Positions 42,730 through 50,365 of a stretch of 64,000 nt of DNA are shown one piece after another; position 1 is the first letter of the stretch, and every line of letters starts with the position of its first letter. The notes under the pieces were generated by a model. The model did not search any database, was not told where the DNA came from, and was given only the letters and a program-made list of their open reading frames with translations. Source of the DNA: Oscillospiraceae bacterium (GTDB lineage: Bacteria > Bacillota > Clostridia > Oscillospirales > Oscillospiraceae); the NCBI GenBank assembly GCA_022800755.1, contig JAAWQX010000010.1, forward strand, positions 1 through 64,000. Direction: 5' to 3'. The translations under genes were made by a program, and so were the position numbers.

Positions 42730-44039
42730 ACACGGAGTACATAAACGCCCAAAGCGCGGTGTTGGGGTCTCTGCTGATTTCCCCGGAACTGACGGGCGAG
42801 GTCATGACCAAGATCCGGCCGGAAGATTTCGAGAACAACGACTGCCGACTGATCTATCAGGCAATCACCGGGCTTTTTCTGGAGGGAAAAACGATTGACC
42901 CTGTGCTGGTACGGGAGCGGTTGTCCGGCTTTCCGGACATGGGAGAAACGATCCGGCAACTTATGATGCAAACGCCCACGGCGGCGAACATTTGGGCCTA
43001 TGTGGAGATCCTGCGGGAGCAGTCCAGGCTGGCCCAACTCCACGCTATTGGCTCCAAGCTGTTCGAGGTGCCGACGATGGAAGCGGCACTGGCACTGATC
43101 GCGGAAGCAAACGGCGTGTTTTCTTCCCGGCCGGGGGTGACCCGTAAAAGCGCGGAAGCGATGCTGTCGGACTTTTACGATCGCCACAGCGCGGGAAAAC
43201 ACCCGGAATACCTGAGTTGGTCGTTCCCGAAAATGGATGACAAGCTGTATACGGAATTGGGGGATTTTACCGTGATCGGCGGCGCGGCCAGCGCCGGTAA
43301 AACTGCCTTGGCGCTGCAATTTGCCTGGCATCAGGCCCAAAAGCACCGGGTCGGATTTTACAGCCTGGAAACCAACGACAAAAAGCTGGGGGACCGCTCG
43401 ATCTCTACGCTGGCGGGCATCGATATGGGTGTCATCAAGCGCAGCACGTTGACCGATGCGGATTGGCACCGGATCGCCGGATGCTCCGGCGAGATCTGCA
43501 AGCGGCAGATTGAGTTTATCCAGGCCAGCGGCATGACAGTAGACGACCTCCGGGCCGACGCTTTGGCGCACCGTTACGAGATCATTTACGTGGATTATCT
43601 GCAATTGCTCAAGGTCCCGAAAGTGTACGACCGCACGGCGATCGTGACCAGTATCAGCATTGGGCTGCACGAGTTGTCGCAGTCCAACGGCATCACGGTG
43701 GTGGCTTTGTCACAGCTGAACCGGGAGGGGCAGAACGGCGCGCCGACCATGTCCAGCCTGCGGGAATCCGGCCAGATTGAGCAGGACGCGGACACCATCA
43801 TGCTGCTGTACAAAGAGGACAATGACGATCCGTATTCACGACGCGTTCTGAAATTTCCAAAGAACAAAGAGGGTGTGATTGGGTTGATCTATCTGGATTT
43901 CGACGGCACGACACAGACCTTTTCCGAATCCTGCGGCGATACCCAGGAAACGGAAGACAGCGCGCCGCCGGCGCCAGAGTATTTGCAGGACGAACTCCAA
44001 GCCGTCACAACGCGGCGCCGCGGCGAAATGAGGAGGTAA
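42723..44039 (+). CDS. Replicative DNA helicase (DnaB-like)
   Basis: The 438-residue protein has the DnaB N-terminal domain (NAQSAVLGSLLISPELTGEV) and a RecA-fold ATPase with Walker A VIGGAASAGKTALALQFA, the FYSLET motif, Walker B YEIIYVDYLQLL and SQLNREGQNG...SGQIEQDADTIMLLYKE. It unwinds DNA at the phage fork and is loaded by the preceding gene product. The C-terminal 30 residues are charged and acidic, then basic. Confidence 0.92.
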   Translation: MVNTEYINAQSAVLGSLLISPELTGEVMTKIRPEDFENNDCRLIYQAITGLFLEGKTIDPVLVRERLSGFPDMGETIRQLMMQTPTAANIWAYVEILREQSRLAQLHAIGSKLFEVPTMEAALALIAEANGVFSSRPGVTRKSAEAMLSDFYDRHSAGKHPEYLSWSFPKMDDKLYTELGDFTVIGGAASAGKTALALQFAWHQAQKHRVGFYSLETNDKKLGDRSISTLAGIDMGVIKRSTLTDADWHRIAGCSGEICKRQIEFIQASGMTVDDLRADALAHRYEIIYVDYLQLLKVPKVYDRTAIVTSISIGLHELSQSNGITVVALSQLNREGQNGAPTMSSLRESGQIEQDADTIMLLYKEDNDDPYSRRVLKFPKNKEGVIGLIYLDFDGTTQTFSESCGDTQETEDSAPPAPEYLQDELQAVTTRRRGEMRR

Positions 44040-44040
44040 C

Positions 44041-44268
44041 ATGACCAGAAAACGAGTAGTGCAGCTTTTGCGTGGTGAGATCAACCGCCATTTGTCCTTG
44101 GCGTTGATGAGCAATGAGCCGGTGATGGTGCGCTCGCATCTGGAGACTGCCCAGGCGTTGATTTGGGCAGAGAGCAAACTGGACAGGAGGGGTGCGCGAT
44201 GCGGCAAGTCTGTCTTGGTGACCGTTTCCGCTTTGTGCCGGAACACAGGCCACCGAAGCAATATGTGA
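44041..44268 (+). CDS. Small phage protein, function unknown
   Basis: Starting one base after the helicase stop with GAGGAGGTAAC upstream, this gives 75 residues: MTRKRVVQLLRGEINRHLSL and a helix-rich middle (VRSHLETAQALIWAESKLDR). Its last 69 bp overlap the next gene in another frame. No domain is recognised. Confidence 0.55.
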   Translation: MTRKRVVQLLRGEINRHLSLALMSNEPVMVRSHLETAQALIWAESKLDRRGARCGKSVLVTVSALCRNTGHRSNM

Positions 44269-44387
44269 TCGGTACCATTGTGTACATCAATGCGGCGCAC
44301 CGATATTTTTGCGTGGCCTATCGGTCCGGCAATACGGTGCAGCATGAGTGTTTCAAAATGTTTTATCAGGGGGATTTAAAACGATGA
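44199..44387 (+). CDS. Small phage protein, function unknown
   Basis: The ATG at 44199 follows GGACAGGAGGGG. The 62-residue product (MRQVCLGDRFRFVPEHRPPK, then QYVIGTIVYINAAHRYFCVA) looks like a small beta-barrel (SH3-like) protein. Its stop overlaps the parA start by 4 bp. Confidence 0.6.
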   Translation: MRQVCLGDRFRFVPEHRPPKQYVIGTIVYINAAHRYFCVAYRSGNTVQHECFKMFYQGDLKR

Positions 44388-45145
44388 AAACCATCGCGAT
44401 ATGCAATCTCAAGGGCGGCGTGGCAAAGACCACCACCGTCATCAACATGGCATCGATTTTGGCCAAGGACTACAAAAAGCGCGTGTTGGTCATTGACGCG
44501 GACAGCCAGTGCAATACCTCGGAATTTTTCGGGGCGGCAGATAATCTGTTTACGCTGGCAGACATTTTGCGGCACAGTGACAGCCCGGTAGGAGTGTATG
44601 CATCCAACTATCCGGGGATTGATATTTTACCCGGTTCCGACACTCTGATGGATCTTGACCTGACAAAAGTGGAAATGCAGAGTGTGCAGGTAAACGCCAT
44701 TAAGATGATTACAGACGATCCGGCAACCGAATATGCGTATGACTACTGCATCATCGACTGCCCGCCGGCCTTTAACGCGGCCAGCGCCGCGGCTCTGCTG
44801 GCCGCGGATGAGGTCATCATCCCCATCAAACTGGATGCGTTTTCCATCCGTGGTATGGCTAACCTGATGCATCAGATTGCCAATATGCGGCAAATCAATC
44901 CCGGACTTACGTTGGCCGGCTTGCTGCCGACCATGTGGTATAAGTCTGACAAGACACAGTGTGCAGAGCAGGATTTGCAAAAGGCCGGCTTTACGGTGTA
45001 TCCCCATATCCGGCGCACGGACAAGGTGGATGATATGACCTATGAGCAGGAGCCGTTGGTAGCGTTCAGCCCCCGCAGCGCGGCGGGAGTAGATTACCGC
45101 CGGTTTGTCCGGGGCTATCTTGAGGGAGGGCATGACAATGGCTGA
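44384..45145 (+). CDS. ParA-family partition ATPase
   Basis: I start at the ATG at 44384, after CAGGGGGATTTAAAACG. The 253-residue protein has the deviant Walker A ICNLKGGVAKTTTVINMA with the signature lysine, VLVIDADSQCNTSEFFG, the Walker B-like YDYCIIDCPPAFNAAS and the DNA-binding C-terminal helices, without an N-terminal HTH. Such ATPases move DNA over the nucleoid with a ParB partner, here encoded by the overlapping next gene. It is unusual in an integrated prophage and suggests a plasmid-like stage or chromosome-tethering role. Confidence 0.9.
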   Translation: MKTIAICNLKGGVAKTTTVINMASILAKDYKKRVLVIDADSQCNTSEFFGAADNLFTLADILRHSDSPVGVYASNYPGIDILPGSDTLMDLDLTKVEMQSVQVNAIKMITDDPATEYAYDYCIIDCPPAFNAASAAALLAADEVIIPIKLDAFSIRGMANLMHQIANMRQINPGLTLAGLLPTMWYKSDKTQCAEQDLQKAGFTVYPHIRRTDKVDDMTYEQEPLVAFSPRSAAGVDYRRFVRGYLEGGHDNG

Positions 45146-46520
45146 TAAAAAAGGCTTTGACCTGGCAGCGGTGCTGGGCAGTGTGTCCAATTTGGACACC
45201 GGTGCAACGACCGACCGAGAGCAGATCGAATACATCGACATCGACCTGATCGACGCTGACGATCGTAATTTTTACGAGCTGCCCGGCATTGAGGATTTGG
45301 CGGCCAATATCCAACTGGTGGGTCTGCAACAGCCCCTGCGGGTACGGGACGGTGCGGACAGCCATGTCATCATCATCTCCGGCCACCGGCGCCATGCGGC
45401 CTTGCGGTTGCTGGTACACGAGGGCCTGGAAAAATTCCGGCAGGTGCCGTGTATCCGCTCGGAGCCGATAACGGATGAGCAAATCTTTGCTTTACTTGAT
45501 ACAGCTGATGCATCTGTGGAGCGGATTGCTGATCCAGACGCGACGGACAAAGGCGCGGAATTGAAATCCTTGATGTCCGAGCTTGCGTTGATCTACGCAA
45601 ACAGTGACACCCGCCGCATGACCTCTGCGGATCTGTCCAAGCAGGCAGAACGCACGGAAATGCTGCTGTACCGGCTCAAAGAGGCCGGCTTGGAGTTCCC
45701 GGGGCGGATGCGTGATCATGTAGCCGAGGCGTGCAAAATCAGCAAGTCCAAGCTGGCCCGGCTGAAAGTGATACGGGAAAAGCTGATCCCAAAGATCATG
45801 CCCTTGTACGAGGATGGGACGATTAATGAGAGCGTGGCGTATGCTCTGGCCAAAATGCCGCCGGAAATGCAGCAGGATATCATTACCTACAAACCAAATC
45901 CGCAGCACTGGGCGGAATATTATGTGGAACAGGCGCAAGACAATATCAATCAAATTCGGGGGCAAAAATGCGCCAAGTGCGGCGGTGATTGCACCTATCA
46001 GGTCGAGCGTCTGACCCATAATTTTGATAATTGCAACCACGATCACTGTACGCAGTGCTGCGCCACTTGTTTTAACCGCTTGTCCTGCAAAGATGTTTGT
46101 CCGGAGCTGGCGGCGGAAATCAAGGCCGAGAAACAGCAGCGGAAGGATATCAAAAAACAAGAGCGACTGGACGCTCAGACAAAAGCGGCACCGAGGATCG
46201 CAAAAATCACGGCGATCTGGCAGCGCTTTGCCCAGGCCCGAGAGGCGTCTGGAAAATCCATTGAGGACTGTCTGCAAGCGCAGGGCATCTATGTGACAAA
46301 TACGGTGGTCCGCCGCCACGCTGACTATGAGACAGGCCGCGAAAAAATCACCGAAATGTCAATTTTACCGTTTGGGTATAGCGGATCAATCTCCGATATT
46401 GAAAAAATTATCGGCGTGGCTGATTTGTTAGGCGTCAGCGTTGACTACCTGCTGTGTCGCACGGATGAGCAGCGGGGCGCTGTCGGTGCAGAGCTGGGTG
46501 ATCCCGATGCCGGAGTATGA
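45138..46520 (+). CDS. ParB-like protein with cysteine-rich insert and C-terminal XRE-like domain
   Basis: I choose the ATG at 45138 (AGGGAGGG 8 bp upstream). Of 460 residues, about 30-120 form a ParB/Srx domain (DLIDADDRNFYELPGIEDLA, IIISGHRRHAALRLL), about 150-270 a ParB-type HTH region (SKSKLARLKVIREKLIPKIM), about 275-325 a cluster of twelve or so cysteines (CAKCGGDC, CNHDHCTQCCATC, CKDVC), and about 350-455 an XRE-like domain (FAQAREASGKSIEDCLQAQG, VADLLGVSVDYLLCRTDE). It probably binds a centromere-like site and activates ParA. One prophage palindrome lies in its codons 15-20. Confidence 0.82.
   Translation: MADKKGFDLAAVLGSVSNLDTGATTDREQIEYIDIDLIDADDRNFYELPGIEDLAANIQLVGLQQPLRVRDGADSHVIIISGHRRHAALRLLVHEGLEKFRQVPCIRSEPITDEQIFALLDTADASVERIADPDATDKGAELKSLMSELALIYANSDTRRMTSADLSKQAERTEMLLYRLKEAGLEFPGRMRDHVAEACKISKSKLARLKVIREKLIPKIMPLYEDGTINESVAYALAKMPPEMQQDIITYKPNPQHWAEYYVEQAQDNINQIRGQKCAKCGGDCTYQVERLTHNFDNCNHDHCTQCCATCFNRLSCKDVCPELAAEIKAEKQQRKDIKKQERLDAQTKAAPRIAKITAIWQRFAQAREASGKSIEDCLQAQGIYVTNTVVRRHADYETGREKITEMSILPFGYSGSISDIEKIIGVADLLGVSVDYLLCRTDEQRGAVGAELGDPDAGV
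45181..45198 (+). repeat. Prophage palindrome, copy 3 (perfect, inside the parB-like gene)
   Basis: GTGTCCAATTTGGACACC: the 17 bases GTGTCCAA-T-TTGGACAC are a perfect palindrome around one central base. It encodes SNLDT in the ParB reading frame and is the only copy well inside a gene. Confidence 0.85.
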
Positions 46521-46671
46521 GCGTTTGATTTTCCAGCTTCGGAATGTCACCGGCACGCCGGAACTGGTGACACTGTGTCACAAGGCGGCGGAGGTGATCC
46601 ACCGTCTTGCCGGCTCACAATGTACCTGTAAGCGCGCCGCCCGGAGCCTGACGCGCTGGCCGGATAAATAG
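46507..46671 (+). CDS. Small phage protein, function unknown
   Basis: An ATG at 46507 inside the end of the parB-like gene opens a 54-codon frame (MPEYERLIFQLRNVTGTPEL...) ending 7 bp before the methyltransferase. It has a CxC near the end and no recognised domain. The ribosome site is weak (GGTGATC), so it may depend on translational coupling. Confidence 0.45.
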   Translation: MPEYERLIFQLRNVTGTPELVTLCHKAAEVIHRLAGSQCTCKRAARSLTRWPDK

Positions 46672-46678
46672 GGGGGAT

Positions 46679-48058
46679 ATGCAGCACTTGGGAGATATCA
46701 CCCGGATCTCCGGGTATGACGCACCGGTGGTGGATGTGGTGATCGGGGGAAGCCCGTGTCAGGGGCTTTCCGTTGCCGGGAAGGGCTTGGGACTGGAAGA
46801 CAGCCGAAGCGCCTTGTTTTTGGAACAAATCAGGATCATCAAGGAGATGAGAGAGGCGGATGCAAGAACTGGACGGACAGGTCAGTTGGTCAGACCTCGG
46901 TTTATGGTCTGGGAAAACGTGCCCGGAGCGTTCAGCTCCAACAAAGGGGAAGACTTCCGGGCGGTGCTCCAAGAAACAATCAGAATCGCGGCACCGGACG
47001 CTCCCGACATTCCACTGCCTCGAAAATGGCCGCTGGCAGACGCCTGGTATGGAGACGGATGGTCCGTTGCCTACCGAGTACTCGACGCACAGTTTTGGGG
47101 AGTCCCCCAGCGTCGCCGTAGGATCGCGCTTGTCGCAGATTTTGGAGGACACGCCGCACCCGAAATACTGTTTGTCCGCAAAGGCGTGTGCGGGGATACT
47201 GCGGAGGGCGGAGCGCCGGGGGAAGAAGCTGCCGCCGGAGCTGGAAGCGGCGCTGGTGAGGCAGTCGCACTCCGAATGCGGGGGGGCTGTGAAGGCGGCG
47301 GAAAAGGACCGCTGTTGCAGGTAGAGAAATCCGGGACGATCGGCTGTCATAACAACCAGGTGATATTTTGCGCCGGGCTGAAACATAAAGCGGGGGCAAA
47401 AGCAGGAAGCATCGGATTTCAGCCGGAGATTGCGCCAACACTGTCTGCGGAACAGCAAGCGGCAGTGTTTGATACCCGAGGAAACGGCGACGGAAAAACC
47501 GTTTGCACACTGACCGGGGACCACCAGAGCCGGGTGACGGATTACACGGCTATTGTCATGGCGACTGAGCAGGCCGGGGCGGAGATCACGCGGGGCGTAT
47601 CGCCGACGGTCAACTGCGACCATGAGCAGCCGATTGTGGCACACGCTTTACGTGGGAGCGGGACTGACCCGCAGCGGGAGGACACCGCAACGTATCCGGT
47701 GACAGGCGGGCGTGTCCGCCGTCTTACACCGCTGGAATGTGAGCGGCTGCAAGGCTACCCGGATGGGTGGACGGATATCGGGCCGTGGCTGGACAGCAAG
47801 GGCAAGCGGCACAAGGAGAGCAGCGACAGCGCACGGTATAAGGCGCTGGGAAACTCCATTGCACTGCCGCCCTGGGCGTGGGTGCTCAAGCGGCTATGCG
47901 CTTGTTATGAGCGGCCTGCGACGATGGCAAGCCTGTTTGACGGCATCGGCGGGTTTCCGCTGTTGTGGGAGCGGCTGAACGGACCGGGGAGCTGCCTGTG
48001 GGCCAGTGAAATCGAGGAATTCCCGATGGCCGTGACACGGGCGAGATTTGGAAGATAA
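46679..48058 (+). CDS. C5-cytosine DNA methyltransferase, circularly permuted
   Basis: The ATG at 46679 follows GGGGGGAT. The 459-residue protein starts at MQHLGDITRI and has motif IV with C27 (GGSPCQGLSVAG), motif VI (VWENVPG, 77-83), motif VIII (QRRRRIA, 144-150), a variable recognition region (about 170-335), motif IX (RRLTPLECERLQGYPDGW, near 348) and motif X (YKALGNSIALPPW, near 387). Motif I (MASLFDGIGGFPLLWERL, near 416) and the II/III-like EIEEFPMAVTRARF come last. Canonical enzymes begin with motif I and run ...RARF then HLGDIT. All catalytic motifs are present, so it is probably active. Confidence 0.88.
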   Translation: MQHLGDITRISGYDAPVVDVVIGGSPCQGLSVAGKGLGLEDSRSALFLEQIRIIKEMREADARTGRTGQLVRPRFMVWENVPGAFSSNKGEDFRAVLQETIRIAAPDAPDIPLPRKWPLADAWYGDGWSVAYRVLDAQFWGVPQRRRRIALVADFGGHAAPEILFVRKGVCGDTAEGGAPGEEAAAGAGSGAGEAVALRMRGGCEGGGKGPLLQVEKSGTIGCHNNQVIFCAGLKHKAGAKAGSIGFQPEIAPTLSAEQQAAVFDTRGNGDGKTVCTLTGDHQSRVTDYTAIVMATEQAGAEITRGVSPTVNCDHEQPIVAHALRGSGTDPQREDTATYPVTGGRVRRLTPLECERLQGYPDGWTDIGPWLDSKGKRHKESSDSARYKALGNSIALPPWAWVLKRLCACYERPATMASLFDGIGGFPLLWERLNGPGSCLWASEIEEFPMAVTRARFGR

Positions 48059-48061
48059 GAC

Positions 48062-48853
48062 ATGGAACACATACTGAGCTTGTCTTACGGCAAGGACAGC
48101 CTTGCTTGTCTGGGAGCCATTGAGCGATTGGGCTGGCCACTGGACCGAATCGTCCATGCGGAGGTATGGGCGACAGACACGATACCCGCAGACTTGCCGC
48201 CGATGGTGGAGTTTAAGGCCCGGGCGGATGAGATTATCAAGGCGCGGTGGGGCATCACCGTAGAGCATGTGTGCGGGCCGTACACGTTTGAGCAGGGGTT
48301 TTACCTGACCCGCGGACGGACTGGGCAAAAAACAAAATTTGCAGGCTGCATTTATGGCTGGCCAATGGTGCGTGGACAGTGGTGCTTGCAGCAACTCAAA
48401 CTTCCGGCACTGGCAAAATGCACGAGGCGGGATGATGTGCAATATATCGGCATCGCCGCCGATGAGCCGGAGCGTATTGCAAGGCACGAGGACAAGGCAA
48501 ATATCAAAATGCCGCTGGTGGCGCTGGGTTGGACGGAAGCCGATTGTCGCCAGTGGTGCGAGGGCAACGGGCTGTTGTCTCCGATCTACACAACGGCGGC
48601 CCGAGGCGGCTGCTGGTTTTGTCACAATCAGAGTGTTGACCAGCTCCGGCTTTTGCGGCGGAACTACCCGGAGTATTGGGAGCTGATGCTCAAGTGGGAT
48701 GCGGACAGCCCGGTGACGTTTAAGCCGGACGGACATACGGTGCATGACTATGAGCGGCGGTTTGCGGCGGAAGATGCCAGTCTGATTATGCCGGATGAGC
48801 ATTTTACATGGGCGCAATTGGATGACCCGCTGCTGAATTACAGACTGTTTTAG
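48062..48853 (+). CDS. PAPS-reductase-like protein (adenine nucleotide alpha hydrolase, PP-loop)
   Basis: The 263-residue protein has the PP-loop motif ILSLSYGKDSLACLGA near its start (SYGKDS, 8-13), QYIGIAADEPERI, and a cysteine-rich middle and end (GCIYGWPMVRGQWCLQQLK, GGCWFCHNQSVDQLRLLRRN). This is the phosphoadenosine-phosphosulfate-reductase superfamily, which includes DndC of DNA phosphorothioation. Proteins of this kind are common in Clostridial phages with no proved role. Three bp after the methyltransferase, it may take part in DNA modification, but this is inference. Confidence 0.78.
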   Translation: MEHILSLSYGKDSLACLGAIERLGWPLDRIVHAEVWATDTIPADLPPMVEFKARADEIIKARWGITVEHVCGPYTFEQGFYLTRGRTGQKTKFAGCIYGWPMVRGQWCLQQLKLPALAKCTRRDDVQYIGIAADEPERIARHEDKANIKMPLVALGWTEADCRQWCEGNGLLSPIYTTAARGGCWFCHNQSVDQLRLLRRNYPEYWELMLKWDADSPVTFKPDGHTVHDYERRFAAEDASLIMPDEHFTWAQLDDPLLNYRLF

Positions 48854-48863
48854 GGGGTTAACG

Positions 48864-49481
48864 ATGAGACGACTGACAACAAAAACGCTGAAAGGTGCGG
48901 CGTTGAAAATGGATGATACATACCCTACCGAGGCGGCGGCAAGGGAAGATTTGATGCGGAGATATCGCGTCGCGATAGACCGCCTTGCCGCCTACGAGGA
49001 CACGGGGCTGACACCAGAGGAAATCAAAGATTTTGTACAGCGTTGGGAACAGGCTGTAGAGATTGCAGGGTTATGTAAGCAGGCCGGTGTAGATCACCTA
49101 CAGGAACTTGTTAAGGCCGAGAAAGACGGGCGGCTGGTGGTGCTGCCGGCAGAAGGTGGCGAGACAGATGCTGAAAGGTATGGAGCGTGTTCCCGGGAAG
49201 GCCTTGAAACCTTGTGCCGAATGAAGGATAAAACTATTGTCATATTTGAACGGCGGTATACCGAGGCAAGAAAAGTTATTGACCTGATTGCCGAAAAAAT
49301 CGGGATAGACCCGATTGATAGCGGCTTATGGTTGTATTCTCTGGATGCTGATGGATCTTCTGCGATCGCGGTCAAAATAGATGATTATTTAAGCAAGAGC
49401 GGAGAGAAGGTCAGGCTAAAGAAGCGAGTAGATGAACTGGAAAAAGAAAACAGTGTACTGCGGTCGCTGTTGACGAAATAG
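48864..49481 (+). CDS. Phage protein, function unknown
   Basis: A 205-residue, charged, helical protein. Residues 30-60 (YRVAIDRLAAYEDTGLTPEEIKDF) match a segment often seen in Clostridial phage proteins, and the end (KKRVDELEKENSVLRSLL) is a short coiled coil. GGGGGTTAACG precedes the ATG. No enzyme motif is visible; a structural or DNA-metabolism accessory role is possible. Confidence 0.6.
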   Translation: MRRLTTKTLKGAALKMDDTYPTEAAAREDLMRRYRVAIDRLAAYEDTGLTPEEIKDFVQRWEQAVEIAGLCKQAGVDHLQELVKAEKDGRLVVLPAEGGETDAERYGACSREGLETLCRMKDKTIVIFERRYTEARKVIDLIAEKIGIDPIDSGLWLYSLDADGSSAIAVKIDDYLSKSGEKVRLKKRVDELEKENSVLRSLLTK

Positions 49482-49495
49482 GAAGAGGTATCGGA

Positions 49496-49795
49496 ATGAA
49501 AAAGTGTGCAGTATGCCATGAGCCGGTGGTATCCGGAGTGGTGGTACATAGTGAGTGCTTGGAGCGGATGCAGAAGGCATACGAGGAATCGCAAAAGTGC
49601 GCAACGGTTGTGCTGCTGATTCCCGCCAGGACGGATACGTCGTATTTCCACGATTACATATACGGTAAGGCGGAAATTCGGTTTGTGCGCGGGAGACTGC
49701 GGTTTGAAGATGAGGCTGGGAGACGGTATGATGCTGCACCGTTCCCGTCAATGGTGGTTGTATACAGAGGGGGTGTGAGTGATGGAACTGATTGA
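49496..49795 (+). CDS. Chimeric protein: zinc-finger head plus C-terminal piece of phage Dam methyltransferase
   Basis: The 99-residue protein starts with a CxxC-type motif (MKKCAVCHEPVVSGVVVHSE then C). It continues with KAYEESQKCATVVLLIPART, DTSYFHDYIYGKAEIRFVRG and APFPSMVVVYRGG, the C-terminal third of phage DNA N6-adenine methyltransferases (PF05869-like). The SAM site and the catalytic NPPY motif, which lie before that third, are absent, so it cannot methylate. GGAAGAGGTATCGGA precedes the ATG. It may be a decayed gene or a repurposed protein. Confidence 0.7.
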   Translation: MKKCAVCHEPVVSGVVVHSECLERMQKAYEESQKCATVVLLIPARTDTSYFHDYIYGKAEIRFVRGRLRFEDEAGRRYDAAPFPSMVVVYRGGVSDGTD

Positions 49796-50066
49796 CCGGG
49801 CGGAGCTTGGTCTTGGACCTGCAAAGCCGGAGCTATTTGACAAACCAGGGTACGCAGACGGCTGGAATAGTGCCATAAGTCTTATTAACAAGGCACCCAC
49901 CGTCGATGCCGCGCCGGTGGTGCATGGGCGGTGGATAAACGTTGACGGCAGGCAACACAAATGCAGCCGTTGTCATACAGTGCGCCGGACGGATGTAGCG
50001 AGAGACCACTACTGCCCCAACTGCGGGGCGATGATGGACGGGAAAGGGGGACCAGCGAATGATTGA
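49782..50066 (+). CDS. Zinc-ribbon phage protein
   Basis: I use the ATG at 49782, after AGAGGGGGTGTGAGTG. The 94-residue product starts MELIDRAELGLGPAKPELFD, contains GYADGWNSAISLINKAPTVD and ends with two CxxC pairs (CSRCHTV, YCPNCGAMMDG). This layout is very common in Clostridial phage early regions; the zinc ribbon suggests nucleic-acid or protein binding. It overlaps the previous gene by 14 bp. The following 107 bp (50067-50173) hold no gene. Confidence 0.7.
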   Translation: MELIDRAELGLGPAKPELFDKPGYADGWNSAISLINKAPTVDAAPVVHGRWINVDGRQHKCSRCHTVRRTDVARDHYCPNCGAMMDGKGGPAND

Positions 50067-50173
50067 TGTGTTGGAGTTTGTGTTCCAAGATTTTTGACAT
50101 TGGTTGGGTACATTGATATTGCTCATAGCAATTTGCCCATGGAACAAAGTAAAGGTTGGAGGAGATAGCGCCG

Positions 50174-50365
50174 ATGGAACAAAATATTAAAGTCTGTCCG
50201 TTTTGCGGGAACTCTGCGGAGGTGCGCCATCATGTGGGCAGTACATACGATGTCAAATGTACTGCCTGCTGGGCACGCAGCGGCTTATATTACAGCGAGC
50301 AGGAGGCTATCGACGCATGGAACACCCGTGTGCCCAATTTGGACACCGAAGGGGGGACAACATGA
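50174..50365 (+). CDS. Lar-like zinc-ribbon protein (restriction alleviation family)
   Basis: The ATG at 50174 follows GGAGGAGATAGCG. The 63-residue protein has KVCPFCGNSAEVRHHVGSTY, VKCTACWARSGLYYSEQEAI and DAWNTR, the pattern of Lar-family proteins (CPFCG...C..C.A...S..EAI..WN.R). Rac prophage Lar modulates type I restriction. The family name does not prove that role here. The last codons contain palindrome copy 4. Confidence 0.75.
   Translation: MEQNIKVCPFCGNSAEVRHHVGSTYDVKCTACWARSGLYYSEQEAIDAWNTRVPNLDTEGGTT
50330..50347 (+). repeat. Prophage palindrome, copy 4
   Basis: GTGCCCAATTTGGACACC overlaps the end of the Lar-like gene (VPNLDTE) and lies 15 bp before the next start codon, just upstream of the GGGGGG ribosome site. 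Confidence 0.8.

Noticed and set aside
46679..48058. Frameshift or gene truncation explaining the missing N-terminal motif I of the methyltransferase
   Set aside because: Motif I is present in frame at the C-terminus and the first residues match the segment that normally follows motif III, so permutation is the better explanation.
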